Below, one piece after another: positions 52,644-63,518 of a DNA stretch of 64,000 nucleotides; position 1 is the first letter of the stretch; each line of letters opens with the position of its first letter. The position numbers and the translations under genes are program-made. Below the pieces are notes generated by a model that was not told where the DNA came from, searched no databases, and worked only from the letters and a program-made list of their open reading frames with translations. The stretch spans positions 744,001 through 808,000 of the forward strand of contig JAJXWA010000001.1 of assembly GCA_021781795.1 (NCBI GenBank), in the 5' to 3' direction. This DNA is from Acidobacteriota bacterium. GTDB lineage: Bacteria; Acidobacteriota; Terriglobia; Terriglobales; Acidobacteriaceae.

Positions 52644-53096
52644 ATGAAAGTCACCGACACTATCGCCACTGTCCTCAAGAACAAGGCCATCAACACCATC
52701 CTCTCTATCACCCCGGAACAGACCGTATACGAAGCTCTTGAGATCATGGCGCGCAATGATGTCGGCGCACTGCTTGTCCTCTCCGGCTCCCGCCTTGTCG
52801 GCATCCTCTCCGAGCGCGACTACGCCCGCAAAGGCATCCTCATGGGCCACGCCTCCAAAGAGACCCTCGTCCGCGACATCATGACCAGCCCCGTCACCTT
52901 CGTCTCGCCGCAGCAGACCGTCGACGAGTGCCTGACCATCATGACGCAGCACCACTTCCGCCATCTGCCCGTCGTGCAGAGTGACGCCGTCATCGGCCTC
53001 ATCTCCATCGGCGATCTTGTCAAATGGACCATCTCCGGCCAGGCACATGCCATCGAGGCTCTCGAAGGCTACATCTCCGGCGCCTATCCCGGCTGA
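52644..53096 (+). CDS. Tandem CBS-domain protein
   Basis: This 150-aa protein consists of two CBS repeats (VYEALEIMARNDVGALLVLSGSRLVGILSERDYARK; VRDIMTSPVTFVSPQQTVDECLTIMTQHHFRHLPVV, split here by domain). CBS pairs bind adenine nucleotides and often act as sensors. It is stand-alone, with no enzyme domain. ATG 52644 has GGGAGGG upstream. Confidence 0.92.
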   Translation: MKVTDTIATVLKNKAINTILSITPEQTVYEALEIMARNDVGALLVLSGSRLVGILSERDYARKGILMGHASKETLVRDIMTSPVTFVSPQQTVDECLTIMTQHHFRHLPVVQSDAVIGLISIGDLVKWTISGQAHAIEALEGYISGAYPG

Positions 53097-53159
53097 TTGC
53101 GCCGGCAGCCACGGAAACTATTCGGCCTCGACCATCACGCCGCGCCGCTGCTTCGCGCG

Positions 53160-54272
53160 CTACAGTGTGCGCTTGAACAGCGGCGTTGCCAGCAGAAGCG
53201 TCCCAATGCCAAATGTGAACAGGAAAATCAGATCGGTCTGAATCGCCGCGAACCCACCGTCCTTCAGGAGAATCGCCTTGAAGCCGTGAATCGCATACGT
53301 GAAGGGATCCACCACCGCAATCGCACGCAGCCACGCTGGAAACGCTGCAATCGGATAGATGGCTCCTGACGGGAAGAACAGCAGCGTATTCAGCACCCCG
53401 AACATCGCGCGCGGCACCAGAGGATCGTCCACCCGCACCATCATCAGGAACATCATTCCGTTAAACGCAATCGACGTTCCCAGAATCAGCGCAAGCAGTT
53501 GCAGCAGCGCCATGGGATGAAAGATGACGCCCAGCCCCGCCATCAACGACCCAATCACCGTCAGTGAGATCCCGCTCAGCACCGCCTTGATCGCGCCGGC
53601 GATGTTCAGCCCCATCACCAGCTCCAGCTTGCTGATCGGCGTCACCAGGTAGCCCTCATGCACGCCGCGCGCCTTGTCGTCGATATACAGCATCCCCCCG
53701 CCGATCATCACCGAGATGTACATCGCCAGCGAGATCGAGCCAGAGAGCAGGTACTTCATGTACTCCACAAACGGATAGAGCTCCACAATCTCCAGCGCAA
53801 TGTTCTTCACCAGGCGCGGTTGAATCACCGGCTGATTCAGCGCATCCACCAGCGACTGCACCTCGCCCTCAATACTCCCGCTCATAAACTGGTCGGAGTT
53901 GTCCACCACCAGCCCCAGCCGAGGCGCATCCTGTGCATACACGCGCCGTGAAAACTGCGCCGGAATAATCACCGCCGCATCCACCTTGCCCTCGCGCACA
54001 TCGTCCCGCGCCTGGTTCTCGTCCTTGTACTCCACCGCATTGAACGTCGCGATATTCGCCGCCACCGAGTCAAACGCCTCGCGAATCTTCACCGCCTCCG
54101 GTCCGTGGTCGTAGTCTACAAACGCCACCCGCGCTCCCCGAATCTTCCCGCCAAACGCATTGCCCAGAATCACAAGCTGCACCAGCGGCAGCATCATCGA
54201 CATGATCATCAGCACCGGCGAGCGGAAAAACTTCCGCATCTCGCGCTCTACGATGGCCCACATTCGGTTCAT
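53160..54272 (-). CDS. ABC-2-type transporter permease (YbhS/YbhR-like)
   Basis: This 370-aa ABC-2 permease has an N-terminal helix (MLPLVQLVILGNAFGG), a large external loop (about 45-180), and C-terminal helices (LSGSISLAMYISVMIGGGMLY, MALLQLLALILGTSIAFNGMM). The KARGVHEGYLVTPISKLE loop is typical. It overlaps the ATPase gene by four bases. Only one permease is encoded, whereas the E. coli ybh operon has two. Confidence 0.92.
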   Translation of the reverse strand: MNRMWAIVEREMRKFFRSPVLMIMSMMLPLVQLVILGNAFGGKIRGARVAFVDYDHGPEAVKIREAFDSVAANIATFNAVEYKDENQARDDVREGKVDAAVIIPAQFSRRVYAQDAPRLGLVVDNSDQFMSGSIEGEVQSLVDALNQPVIQPRLVKNIALEIVELYPFVEYMKYLLSGSISLAMYISVMIGGGMLYIDDKARGVHEGYLVTPISKLELVMGLNIAGAIKAVLSGISLTVIGSLMAGLGVIFHPMALLQLLALILGTSIAFNGMMFLMMVRVDDPLVPRAMFGVLNTLLFFPSGAIYPIAAFPAWLRAIAVVDPFTYAIHGFKAILLKDGGFAAIQTDLIFLFTFGIGTLLLATPLFKRTL

Positions 54273-55309
54273 GCGTTGCCTCCCGGCCGCTGCGGCATGA
54301 TAAACACAGACTTCACCTGCTCATCGCGCAGCTGCCGCCCCGTGTAATGCACAAACACATCGTCCAGCGAAGTATTCTGAACGCTCAGCGAGGTCAGTTG
54401 CTCGCCCATCGACGCCGCCATCTCCACCAGTTGCGTCGTCGTCTGCGAGCCGTTCGAAGTCAGCACGCGATACACCCCCGCCGACTGCGACTGCACCTCC
54501 GTCACATCCGGAAGCGCCCGCAACCGCTCCATCCACGCGTCCGACTCGCGCGCAAACTGCACCTCCACCACATTCGACCCCGGCACGCTCTGCTTCAGTT
54601 CCACCGGTGTCCCCAGCGCCACCAGCGTTCCGTGATCCACAATCGCAATCCGGTCGCACAGCCGGTCCGCCTCTTCCATGTAGTGCGTCGTCACCAGCAT
54701 CGTCAGGTTGCGCGTCTTCTTCAGGTTGTTCAGCATCTCCCACACCGCAATCCGCGACACAGGATCCAGCCCCGTCGTCGGCTCATCCAAAAAAAAGATG
54801 CGCGGGTCGTGCACCAGTCCCCGCGCAATCTCCAGCCTCCGCCGCATGCCGCCGGAGAGCGTCTTCGTCTCTGCCTTGCGCCACTTCGCCAGATCCACCG
54901 ACTCCAGCACCTCGGCGATATTGCGCTCGCGCTGCTCCCGCGGCACGGAATAGAGCTTTGCGTAAATGCTCAGATTCTCCTCGACCGTAAGATCCTGGTC
55001 GCTGGTCAGCGCCTGCGGAATCACCCCAATCGCCCGCCGCACCGCGTCCGCATCCTTCATCACGTCGTGCCCGGCCACCACCGCGCGTCCGCTCGTCACC
55101 GGAATCAGCGTCGTCATCATGCGAATCAGCGTGCTCTTGCCCGCTCCGTTCGGGCCCAGCAGTCCGAAGATCTCGCCCTCTGCCACCGAAAAGCTCACAC
55201 CCTTCACCGCTTCAAACGCGCCGTACTTCTTGACGATCTTCTCCACCGCAATCGCCGCCGGAGTCGCGCCGTTTCTGCCGTTCCCCGCAGTTGGACCGCC
55301 TCCGCTCAT
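54269..55309 (-). CDS. ABC transporter ATP-binding protein (YbhF-like)
   Basis: This 346-aa protein has an ABC domain (residues about 20-250): Walker A GPNGAGKST (52-60), Q-loop VIPQAL, signature TLSGGMRRRLEIARGL, Walker B IFFLDEPTTGLDP, H-loop TTHYMEEADR. The DUF4162-type C-terminal tail follows (VVEVQFARE, LTSLSVQNTSLDDVFV). It has one ABC unit, not two as in E. coli YbhF. It overlaps the adaptor gene upstream and the permease gene downstream. Confidence 0.95.
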   Translation of the reverse strand: MSGGGPTAGNGRNGATPAAIAVEKIVKKYGAFEAVKGVSFSVAEGEIFGLLGPNGAGKSTLIRMMTTLIPVTSGRAVVAGHDVMKDADAVRRAIGVIPQALTSDQDLTVEENLSIYAKLYSVPREQRERNIAEVLESVDLAKWRKAETKTLSGGMRRRLEIARGLVHDPRIFFLDEPTTGLDPVSRIAVWEMLNNLKKTRNLTMLVTTHYMEEADRLCDRIAIVDHGTLVALGTPVELKQSVPGSNVVEVQFARESDAWMERLRALPDVTEVQSQSAGVYRVLTSNGSQTTTQLVEMAASMGEQLTSLSVQNTSLDDVFVHYTGRQLRDEQVKSVFIMPQRPGGNA

Positions 55310-56373
55310 TGCTTCACCAGCTTGCTCTTCGGGATGTACACCTCGGCGATCATTCCCGGAACAAACCGCTCGCCTTCATTCGGAATCAGCAGCTTGATCT
55401 GCACCGTCTTGATGTCCCGCTTGTGCCCGCCGTTGATGTCCCGCTGCGTGGCAAAGTCCGCCTCCGCCGACTTCACAATCACCTTGCCCCACACCGTCGC
55501 TCCGCTCGGCATCACCACCCGCAGACTGTCGCCCAGTTGCACGGCGTCGGCCTGCGTCTCCGGCAGAGGCGCATACACCCACGTTTGCGAGAGATCTATA
55601 ATCGTCGCAATCGTGCCACCCGCCGGCAGCACTTCGCCCTGCCTCGACGCCAGCACATTCACCTGTCCCGTCACCGGCGCATACACCTTTGCATAGCCCA
55701 GTTCCACCGAAGCCTGGTCCTCCAGCGCCTGCGCGTTCTGCAGTTGGCCCCGCGTCGAATCGACCGTGCGCTGCGAAACCACCGCCAGCAGCTCATGCGC
55801 CCGCGCCTGCTTCAAAGCCGCCTCAGCCGCCGCCACATTCTGCTGCGCAGCCCGCACCGCCGCTTCATCCGCCGCCAGGCTCGTCACCGCGTCGTCCCGC
55901 GACTGCGCGCTTGCAATGCCCTGCTGCGCCAGCGCCACAATCCGCGTCGTGTCCGCCTTCTGGTGGTCCAGATTCGCCTGCGCCTGGGCCAGCGCCGCAT
56001 GCGCCGCCTGCAACTGCGCTGCCGCGTTCACCGCCGCATTCGACACCTCGCCCGCATTCTGCCGCTGCGTCTCCTGCGTCTCATGCAGCTTGGATTGGCT
56101 GCTCTCCACTGTCGCCTGCGCCGCCTTGTGCGCCGCCGCCAGATCCTCACTCTCAATCACCGCCACCAGTTGCCCGGCCTGCACCTTCTGCCCTTCATCC
56201 ACGGCCAGCGTCTCCACGCGCCCCGGAATCTTCGCGCTCACCATCACTTCATTCGCATCCACCGTGCCAATCAGCTTCAGATCACTCGGCGGCCGCGCCG
56301 TCAGCAGATACCACACCAGCGACCCCAGCAGCAGCACCCCCAGAATGAGAAAAACCCTATTACGCGCGTTCAT
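55306..56373 (-). CDS. HlyD-family efflux adaptor (YbhG-like)
   Basis: This 355-aa membrane-fusion protein has an N-terminal anchor (NRVFLILGVLLLGSLVWYLL), a lipoyl half (GTVDANEVMVSAKIPGRVETLAVDEGQ, split by domain), a long helical hairpin with Ala/Gln repeats (about 65-215), the second lipoyl half (VYAPVTGQVNVLASRQGEVL) and a C-terminal barrel. It overlaps the ATPase gene by four bases. Its start overlaps the end of the TetR gene. Confidence 0.93.
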   Translation of the reverse strand: MNARNRVFLILGVLLLGSLVWYLLTARPPSDLKLIGTVDANEVMVSAKIPGRVETLAVDEGQKVQAGQLVAVIESEDLAAAHKAAQATVESSQSKLHETQETQRQNAGEVSNAAVNAAAQLQAAHAALAQAQANLDHQKADTTRIVALAQQGIASAQSRDDAVTSLAADEAAVRAAQQNVAAAEAALKQARAHELLAVVSQRTVDSTRGQLQNAQALEDQASVELGYAKVYAPVTGQVNVLASRQGEVLPAGGTIATIIDLSQTWVYAPLPETQADAVQLGDSLRVVMPSGATVWGKVIVKSAEADFATQRDINGGHKRDIKTVQIKLLIPNEGERFVPGMIAEVYIPKSKLVKQ

Positions 56374-57106
56374 TCTTCCTCCGCATCCCCATCCAATCCG
56401 CCTTCACCTCCGGCATCGGCGAATCCCCAAGCACCCGCGCAGCCACCTCAGCGCCGCGGCTACGGTCCGCAAACACCGCCTGCCCCAGAAACTCCACCAG
56501 CGCCACTCGCCGCTCCGCCAGTGATTCCGGCGCCATCGGCTCAAACGGCAGCATCATGCGCCACACCGGCGCGCTCAGAAAATAGAAGACATTCGCTCCC
56601 AGCGCCGCCAACTCCATCTGCAGCCAGTCCGCGCGGATCAACTCGCCCGTCTCCATCCCCTCCCGCAGCGTCGCCTGATACATCGCCTGCAGCGGCGCAA
56701 AAACCTTCTCTACCAGCAGCGGCATCGCCGCCGACTCACCCTTGTGGTGCCGCATCATCTCGTGCTGCATCAGGCTCTGAAACTCCTGCTGCGCCAGAAT
56801 CCGGTCAAAATGGTCCAGCGCCGCCCGCAGCAGCCGCTCTCCCGGCGTCGCCGCGCGCTGCATCACCCGCAGTGAGCGGTCCCGAATCTTGTCCGAGATC
56901 AGCTCCACCGCCGCCAGGTACAGGTTGTCCTTGCTCTCAAAGTAGTAGTAGAGGAGAGCCTTGTTCACGCCCGCCGCGGTGGCAATCCGCTCCGTCCGCG
57001 CCCCCACCAGTCCAAAGGCGCTGAACTCCTGCAATGCAGCTTCGAGAATCCGGCTCCGCGTCTCCGTGGCCCGGTCCGTATGAGGTCGTAACGTGGGGTT
57101 CGCCAT
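56360..57106 (-). CDS. TetR-family transcriptional repressor (CecR-like)
   Basis: This 248-aa protein has the TetR helix-turn-helix at about residues 15-60 (ATETRSRILEAALQEFSAFG, ERIATAAGVNKALLYYYFES) and a ligand-binding C-domain. Gene order TetR, adaptor, ATPase, permease matches the E. coli cecR-ybhGFSR drug-efflux operon in reduced form. A palindromic operator three bases upstream of its start suggests autoregulation of the whole operon. Confidence 0.93.
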   Translation of the reverse strand: MANPTLRPHTDRATETRSRILEAALQEFSAFGLVGARTERIATAAGVNKALLYYYFESKDNLYLAAVELISDKIRDRSLRVMQRAATPGERLLRAALDHFDRILAQQEFQSLMQHEMMRHHKGESAAMPLLVEKVFAPLQAMYQATLREGMETGELIRADWLQMELAALGANVFYFLSAPVWRMMLPFEPMAPESLAERRVALVEFLGQAVFADRSRGAEVAARVLGDSPMPEVKADWMGMRRKNERA

Positions 57107-57109
57107 ATC

Positions 57110-57129
57110 TTAACTAACCAGTTAGTAAA
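57110..57129. promoter_or_regulatory. TetR-type operator upstream of the efflux operon
   Basis: TTAACTAAC (57110-57118), a CA centre, then GTTAGTAAA (57121-57129): the halves match 8 of 9 positions as an inverted repeat. Another AACTAACC occurs at 57128-57135, giving a possible second half-site. It lies 3-23 bp before the tetR start. Confidence 0.65.
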
Positions 57130-57189
57130 CTAACCCCAACGCCCAGCAGAATGCAACTGAAAATCGGAAGGGCTGATTTAGGCTCCGTA

Positions 57190-57213
57190 TATCTTTCTAT
57201 TTATCTTTCTATT
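57190..57213. repeat. Perfect tandem 12-bp repeat (two copies)
   Basis: TATCTTTCTATT occurs at 57190-57201 and again at 57202-57213, in an AT-rich patch upstream of the TetR operon. It could be slippage or a curved/UP-like promoter element. Confidence 0.6.
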
Positions 57214-57281
57214 ACAAAATCTTCCTCGACACTTTTCTAGTTTTTGTCTGGGGGCCGTTTCCGTCATTTTCTACAGTCGCT

Positions 57282-57548
57282 TCACGCAATGACATCCAAA
57301 TGCCCTAGAATTTCTGCTTCCTCCCGGCCCGTCGCTCCGCCAGCCTGCCCCGGTATCGTCGCTCCCCCTTCCGGCGCATCCTCGTCGCTCTCGAGTCCCC
57401 GCTTCGGGGTCTCCCCGCTCCCTGAATACGTGTCGTCTCCCAGCCGCGCCACGGCCTCCAGCGTCTCGTCCAGCGGATGAACACTCTCCCTCTCCAGCGC
57501 GCTCTCCACTCTCACAGGACGAACCCCCGGAATCGGACCAATCTCCAT
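57282..57548 (-). CDS. Small hypothetical protein
   Basis: This 88-aa, very acidic protein (MEIGPIPGVRPVRVESALER start, then Glu/Asp/Gly-rich sequence) has no signal or membrane helix. Its regular N-terminus and an AAGG-type ribosome site suggest it is real. It may be a conserved acidobacterial small protein, which I cannot verify. The frame is open upstream to 57704 but would overlap cyaY. Confidence 0.55.
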   Translation of the reverse strand: MEIGPIPGVRPVRVESALERESVHPLDETLEAVARLGDDTYSGSGETPKRGLESDEDAPEGGATIPGQAGGATGREEAEILGHLDVIA

Positions 57549-57661
57549 ACCTTCGCCTTTCGACCGCCTTCCAAAGGTGCATCGGCAGAAAACCCGCGGA
57601 CTTGAATCAGCCTCACCCTTACCGCGCAGCATCGCGCCGCCCCGGTTGCTACACTGGGGCC

Positions 57662-57985
57662 ATGATCGACGAACAGGAGTTCCGCCGCGCCGCCGAAGGC
57701 GCACTCGATGCCCTCAAGCGCCGCCTCATCGCACGCGAAGAAGAAGAAGATGCCGACTTCGAAGTCGAGGAGCAGAACGGCGTCCTCAACGTGCTCTTCG
57801 AGGAGCCTGCAGGAAAGTTCGTCATCACGCCCAACACGCCCGTCCGCCAGATCTGGATCTCCGCCCTCGCCACCAGCTTCAAGCTCGACTGGGACGCCGC
57901 CGCCGCCAGGTTCGTCCTGCCCCGCACCGGCGAGTCGCTCGACGCACTCCTCGATCGCCTCATCCAGGATTACGCCCGCCGCTAA
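57662..57985 (+). CDS. cyaY: CyaY/frataxin-like iron protein
   Basis: This 107-aa protein fits CyaY: an acidic first helix (DEQEFRRAAEGALDALKRRL, EEEEDADFEVEEQNGVLNV), a beta sheet (FVITPNTPVRQIWISALATS, FKLDWDAAAARFVL) and the C-terminal helix (SLDALLDRLIQDYA). CyaY binds iron and tunes Fe-S assembly with IscS. ATG 57662 was chosen; the frame upstream to 57602 is less likely. Confidence 0.88.
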   Translation: MIDEQEFRRAAEGALDALKRRLIAREEEEDADFEVEEQNGVLNVLFEEPAGKFVITPNTPVRQIWISALATSFKLDWDAAAARFVLPRTGESLDALLDRLIQDYARR

Positions 57986-57997
57986 CCGCGCCCGGCC

Positions 57998-58858
57998 TCA
58001 CCCCCGCGTATACGTGTAGAAGCCCTGGCCCGACTTGCGTCCCAGCCAGCCCGCGTCCACCATCCGCACCAGCAGCGGGCAGGGCCGGTACTTGGGGTCG
58101 CCCATCCCCTCCTGCAGCACCCGCAGAATATCCACGCACACATCCAGCCCAATGAAGTCCGCCAGCGTCAGCGGCCCCATCGGGTGCGCCATCCCCAGCT
58201 TGAACACCTGGTCCACCGCCTCCGCCGTCGCCACGCCCTCCATCACCGCAAACGCCGCTTCGTTAATCAGCGGCATCAGCACGCGGTTCGACACAAACCC
58301 CGGCGCATCGTTCACCTCCACCGGCGTCTTGCCCAGCCGCACAGCCAGCGCCTGCACCGCGCCAAACGTCGCATCGCTCGTCGCCAACCCGCGCACCACC
58401 TCCACCAGCGCCATCACCGGCACAGGATTAAAGAAGTGCATCCCGATCACCTGCGCAGGACGCCGCGTCAGCGCCGCCAGTTTTGTGATGGAAATGGAAG
58501 ACGTATTGGTTGCCAGAATCGCCGTTTCCAGCATCAGCGCATCCAGCGCGCGAAAGACCTCGGCCTTCAGCTCAAACCGCTCCGGCGCAGCCTCCACCAC
58601 CAACTCCGCAGCGGCCAGCGCGCCTCGGTCCGTCGTCGGTTGAATCCGCTCAAGAGCCAGCTCAATATCCGCCACGGCGAGCTTGCCCTTTGCGACCTCG
58701 CGTCCCAGGTTAGTCCGAATCTGCCCCAGCGCCCGGTCCAGAAAGCGCTGCTCCACATCGCACAGCACCACCCGCAACCCGGCCCGCGCAAACACATGCG
58801 CAATCCCCGATCCCATGGTGCCCGCACCAACTACGCCTACAGTTGTGAACTCGCCCAT
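57998..58858 (-). CDS. 3-hydroxybutyryl-CoA dehydrogenase
   Basis: This 286-aa enzyme has the NAD-binding N-domain (VGVVGAGTMGSGIAHVFARAG, DVEQRFLDRALG), the catalytic His in MHFFNPVPVM, and the C-domain (NDAPGFVSNRVLMPLINEAA, GMAHPMGPLTLADFIGLDV). It oxidises 3-hydroxybutyryl-CoA in butyrate/PHB or fatty-acid routes. A full-length relative of the NAD-domain-only protein at 22442. Confidence 0.95.
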   Translation of the reverse strand: MGEFTTVGVVGAGTMGSGIAHVFARAGLRVVLCDVEQRFLDRALGQIRTNLGREVAKGKLAVADIELALERIQPTTDRGALAAAELVVEAAPERFELKAEVFRALDALMLETAILATNTSSISITKLAALTRRPAQVIGMHFFNPVPVMALVEVVRGLATSDATFGAVQALAVRLGKTPVEVNDAPGFVSNRVLMPLINEAAFAVMEGVATAEAVDQVFKLGMAHPMGPLTLADFIGLDVCVDILRVLQEGMGDPKYRPCPLLVRMVDAGWLGRKSGQGFYTYTRG

Positions 58859-58960
58859 CGCCGCTCCACTCCCCTCTTACCCCTCGGGAGTGTAGCAGGC
58901 GTCCGCCGTCCGGCGCAGCGACCAGCAGCCGCGGCGCAGAGTCAACCAAACCAGCTCCGC

Positions 58961-59953
58961 TCAGTTCTGCTGCGGCTCAGCCGCGGCCAGCCGCATGTTC
59001 TCGTTCAGCGTCAGAATCAGCGGCGTCCCTGCATCCAGCGTTGCCTGCGGATGGCTCACCAGCAGATGCGCCGTCACCAGCCCCGCCCCGATCAGCCCGC
59101 CTGCCAGCGCGCCCACCGGCCCGCCCAGATACGCGCCGGCCACAACGCCTGTGCCCACCGCTCCGCCATACTCAATGCTGTCGCGGCGCACCTGAGAACC
59201 CGGCCCCACCATGCCCTCGGCATGAACCATGTTCTTTGACACCGGCGCATCCGTCACCGTCGCGTCCAGCCGGTAGACCTTGCCGCTGGGCAGCTTCACC
59301 GTCTCCGGACGCAGTTGCAGCGATCCATACGAGGCAAAGTGCCCCGCCGAGGCATGCACCACCGTGCCGTCAATCTCAGAGCCGGCGGGAATCAGCACCT
59401 GGTCTCCCGAAAGCACATCCGTCGCCACCGTGCTGCTGAAGGCCTCGCCCGCCTCGCTGAAGTTGCTCGAGAGGTCCTGCGTCAGTCGCACGCGAATCGA
59501 CGTGCCCTCGCCCAGCACATCGGGCGGCAGGGGCGCAGGATGCACAATGTCGCTGTCCGGATCGGTCGCCGTCGCGCGCTCCATCAACTCCGGCTCCGCC
59601 CGCTTCACTGCCGGCGGCGCAGCCTGCCCGACCACCACAAGGCCGGCGTCCGTGCCATCCACCTGCGCGGGCGTCTTCGCATTGCTCATCCCGTTCATCT
59701 TCGTTCCGGTCGCACTCGCTGTGGTCTGCTTCGCTGTCTGCGTCTGGCTCGCGCCAGAGACCGCCTCCGTCCCCGCGCGATGCGCCGCCGAGGGCTTGGC
59801 GATCTTGATCTCCGGCGCAGTCGTCGTCACAATCGCGTCGTCCGCCGGGGGATGCGAAACGCCCTCATAGGAATCCGTCGAACTTGCCTGTTGTGCGTGC
59901 AGTCCTGCCGTCATTGCGGCAACCAAAATACCTGTCATCAGCCAGCGGCTCAT
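58961..59953 (-). CDS. Secreted TrbI/VirB10-like protein (paralogue of 31692-32513)
   Basis: This 330-aa exported protein has a signal peptide (WLMTGILVAAMTAGLHAQ), a low-complexity linker (about 20-170), then a beta-rich domain, VLGEGTSIRVRLTQDLSSNF and VLIPAGSEIDGTVVHAS, like the VirB10/TrbI barrel, and a Gly-rich hydrophobic stretch (GTGVVAGAYLGGPVGALAGG). The gene at 31692 shares this order. AAGGAG precedes ATG 59953. Confidence 0.8.
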   Translation of the reverse strand: MSRWLMTGILVAAMTAGLHAQQASSTDSYEGVSHPPADDAIVTTTAPEIKIAKPSAAHRAGTEAVSGASQTQTAKQTTASATGTKMNGMSNAKTPAQVDGTDAGLVVVGQAAPPAVKRAEPELMERATATDPDSDIVHPAPLPPDVLGEGTSIRVRLTQDLSSNFSEAGEAFSSTVATDVLSGDQVLIPAGSEIDGTVVHASAGHFASYGSLQLRPETVKLPSGKVYRLDATVTDAPVSKNMVHAEGMVGPGSQVRRDSIEYGGAVGTGVVAGAYLGGPVGALAGGLIGAGLVTAHLLVSHPQATLDAGTPLILTLNENMRLAAAEPQQN

Positions 59954-61684
<1,731 letters not shown>

Positions 61685-61794
61685 AAATTGGTCGGCAGGT
61701 GAGAGGATGCGCAGACTCGTTCCGCGCATCCTCTCCCAAATCCACGATGCATTTTTTCGCCGCGACTCCCCAGGCAGACCTGCTGGCTTTCTAA

Positions 61795-61821
61795 CTCCGC
61801 TAGCCCCGCTAGCTCCGCTAC
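61795..61821 (+). repeat. Three-copy 9-bp tandem repeat upstream of gpmI
   Basis: CTCCGCTAG, CCCCGCTAG and CTCCGCTAC run in tandem, ending 15 bp before the gpmI start. It is probably a slippage-type repeat. Confidence 0.6.
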
Positions 61822-61836
61822 TCAAGGAAACTGACC

Positions 61837-63444
61837 GTGTCCAGGAAACCCCTCGTTCTCACCATCCTCGACGGATGGGGCTACCGCGCCGAAACCGCCA
61901 ACAACGCCATCGCACTCGCCCGCAAGCCCTCCTATGACAAGCTCCTGCGCGAGTTCCCCAACACGCTCATCCGCGCCTCCGAGCACTTCGTCGGCCTGCC
62001 CGACGGCCAGATGGGCAACAGCGAAGTTGGCCACCTCAACATCGGCGCTGGCCGCATCGTCCAGATGGACATCACCCGCATCGACGCGCAGATTGCATCC
62101 GGCGAGTTCCAGAAGAACCCCGCCATCGTGCAAGCCATGCAGCGCGCGCGGGAGAACGGCCGTCAGCTCCATCTCTTCGGCCTCGTCTCCGACGGCGGCG
62201 TCCACTCCCACCAGGAGCATCTCTACGCCCTGCTTCGCACCGCCCGCGAATACGGCGTCGAACGCGTCTTCGTCCACGCCTTCATGGACGGCCGCGACAC
62301 CCTGCCCACCTCCGGCGCGGGCTACATCTCCCAGCTCCAGCAAAAGATGCGCGAGTATGGCGTCGGCAAAATCGCCAGCGTCAGCGGCCGCTATTACGCC
62401 ATGGACCGCGACAAGCGCTGGGAGCGCGAGCGCAAGGCATTCGACGCCATGGTCGTCGGCAAGGCCGAGGGCGGCGCGCACACCGATCCCGTCGCGCGCA
62501 TCAAGGAGAGCTACAACAACGGCGTTACCGACGAGTTCCTCATCCCCTTCGTCGTGGTCGATGCCGCCGGACGCCCCGTCGCGCAGATTCGCGATGAGGA
62601 CGTCTGCATCAACTTCAACTTCCGCGCCGATCGCGCCCGCCAGATTACCCGCGTCCTTGCCCGCGAGAGCGGCATCAACAAAAAAGGCGGCCGCGATCTC
62701 GACGCCTGGGAGTCCCTCGACGAGCTCATCCCTCGTGCCGAGATTCCCAAGAACCTCCACTACCTCTGCATGACGCAGTACGACAAGCTCTATGAGCTGC
62801 CGCTCGTCATCCTCCCCGAGTCGATGGACAACATCCTCGCCAACATCCTCTCCGCCCACCACCTGCGCAATCTGCGCGTTGCAGAGACCGAAAAATTCGC
62901 GCACGTCACATACTTCTTCAACGGCGGCATTGAGGTTCCATTCCCTGGCGAAGATCGCACCCTGATTCCTTCACTCAAAGTCGCCACCTACGACCTCGCG
63001 CCCGAAATGCGTGCCGAAGCCATCGGCGACACCATCGTCAAGGCCGTCGAAGACACCGCCTTCGACCTCATCGTCGCCAATTTCGCCAACGCCGACATGG
63101 TTGGTCACTCCGGCAAACTCGAGCCCACCATCAAAGCCATCGAGGCCGTCGACGCCCAGCTCGGCCGAATCTACAAGGCGGTCAAAGAGCGCAATGGCAA
63201 CTGGCTCATCACCGCCGACCACGGAAACGCCGAGCTCATGGTGGATCCCGTCACCGGCGGCCCGCACACCGCGCACACTACAAACCCGGTTCCCTTCATC
63301 TACGTCGGCGAAGACGCCAGCCACTACCGCCTCCGCCCCGATGGCTCCCTGCGCGACATCTCTCCGACCCTGCTCAATCTCCTGCACCTCGGCCTGCCCA
63401 AGGAGATGACCGGCGGCGACCTCCGCGTACCGATCGCGCACTGA
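61837..63444 (+). CDS. gpmI: 2,3-bisphosphoglycerate-independent phosphoglycerate mutase
   Basis: This 535-aa alkaline-phosphatase-fold enzyme has the catalytic Ser62 in [12 protein letters not shown], metal motif [43 protein letters not shown], and the C-terminal NADMVGHSG and [10 protein letters not shown]. It converts 3- to 2-phosphoglycerate using Mn. The start is GTG 61837 with AAGGAAA upstream. Confidence 0.97.
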   Translation: MSRKPLVLTILDGWGYRAETANNAIALARKPSYDKLLREFPNTLIRASEHFVGLPDGQMGNSEVGHLNIGAGRIVQMDITRIDAQIASGEFQKNPAIVQAMQRARENGRQLHLFGLVSDGGVHSHQEHLYALLRTAREYGVERVFVHAFMDGRDTLPTSGAGYISQLQQKMREYGVGKIASVSGRYYAMDRDKRWERERKAFDAMVVGKAEGGAHTDPVARIKESYNNGVTDEFLIPFVVVDAAGRPVAQIRDEDVCINFNFRADRARQITRVLARESGINKKGGRDLDAWESLDELIPRAEIPKNLHYLCMTQYDKLYELPLVILPESMDNILANILSAHHLRNLRVAETEKFAHVTYFFNGGIEVPFPGEDRTLIPSLKVATYDLAPEMRAEAIGDTIVKAVEDTAFDLIVANFANADMVGHSGKLEPTIKAIEAVDAQLGRIYKAVKERNGNWLITADHGNAELMVDPVTGGPHTAHTTNPVPFIYVGEDASHYRLRPDGSLRDISPTLLNLLHLGLPKEMTGGDLRVPIAH

Positions 63445-63464
63445 GCGGCATAGCAGCTGCAATA

Positions 63465-63498
63465 GAGAAAGGCCTCCGGCATTCCGGAGGCCTTTCTC
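63465..63498. terminator. Strong bidirectional terminator after gpmI
   Basis: GAGAAAGGCCTCCGG (63465-63479) and CCGGAGGCCTTTCTC (63484-63498) form a perfect 15-bp stem with a CATT loop. It lies between convergent gpmI and the last gene. Confidence 0.85.
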
Positions 63499-63518
63499 AT
63501 GATGCTTATTTGTGAAAT

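Noticed and set aside
51083..52741. 552-codon plus-strand frame
   Set aside because: It is an Arg/His/Pro-rich shadow of cyoE, DUF420 and following genes in another frame.
54347..57024. Two long plus-strand frames (54347-55696 and 55291-57024)
   Set aside because: Both are antisense to the YbhF/YbhG/TetR operon, very Arg/His rich, and lack motifs.
61822..62904. 360-codon minus-strand frame
   Set aside because: It is antisense to gpmI with no recognisable domain.
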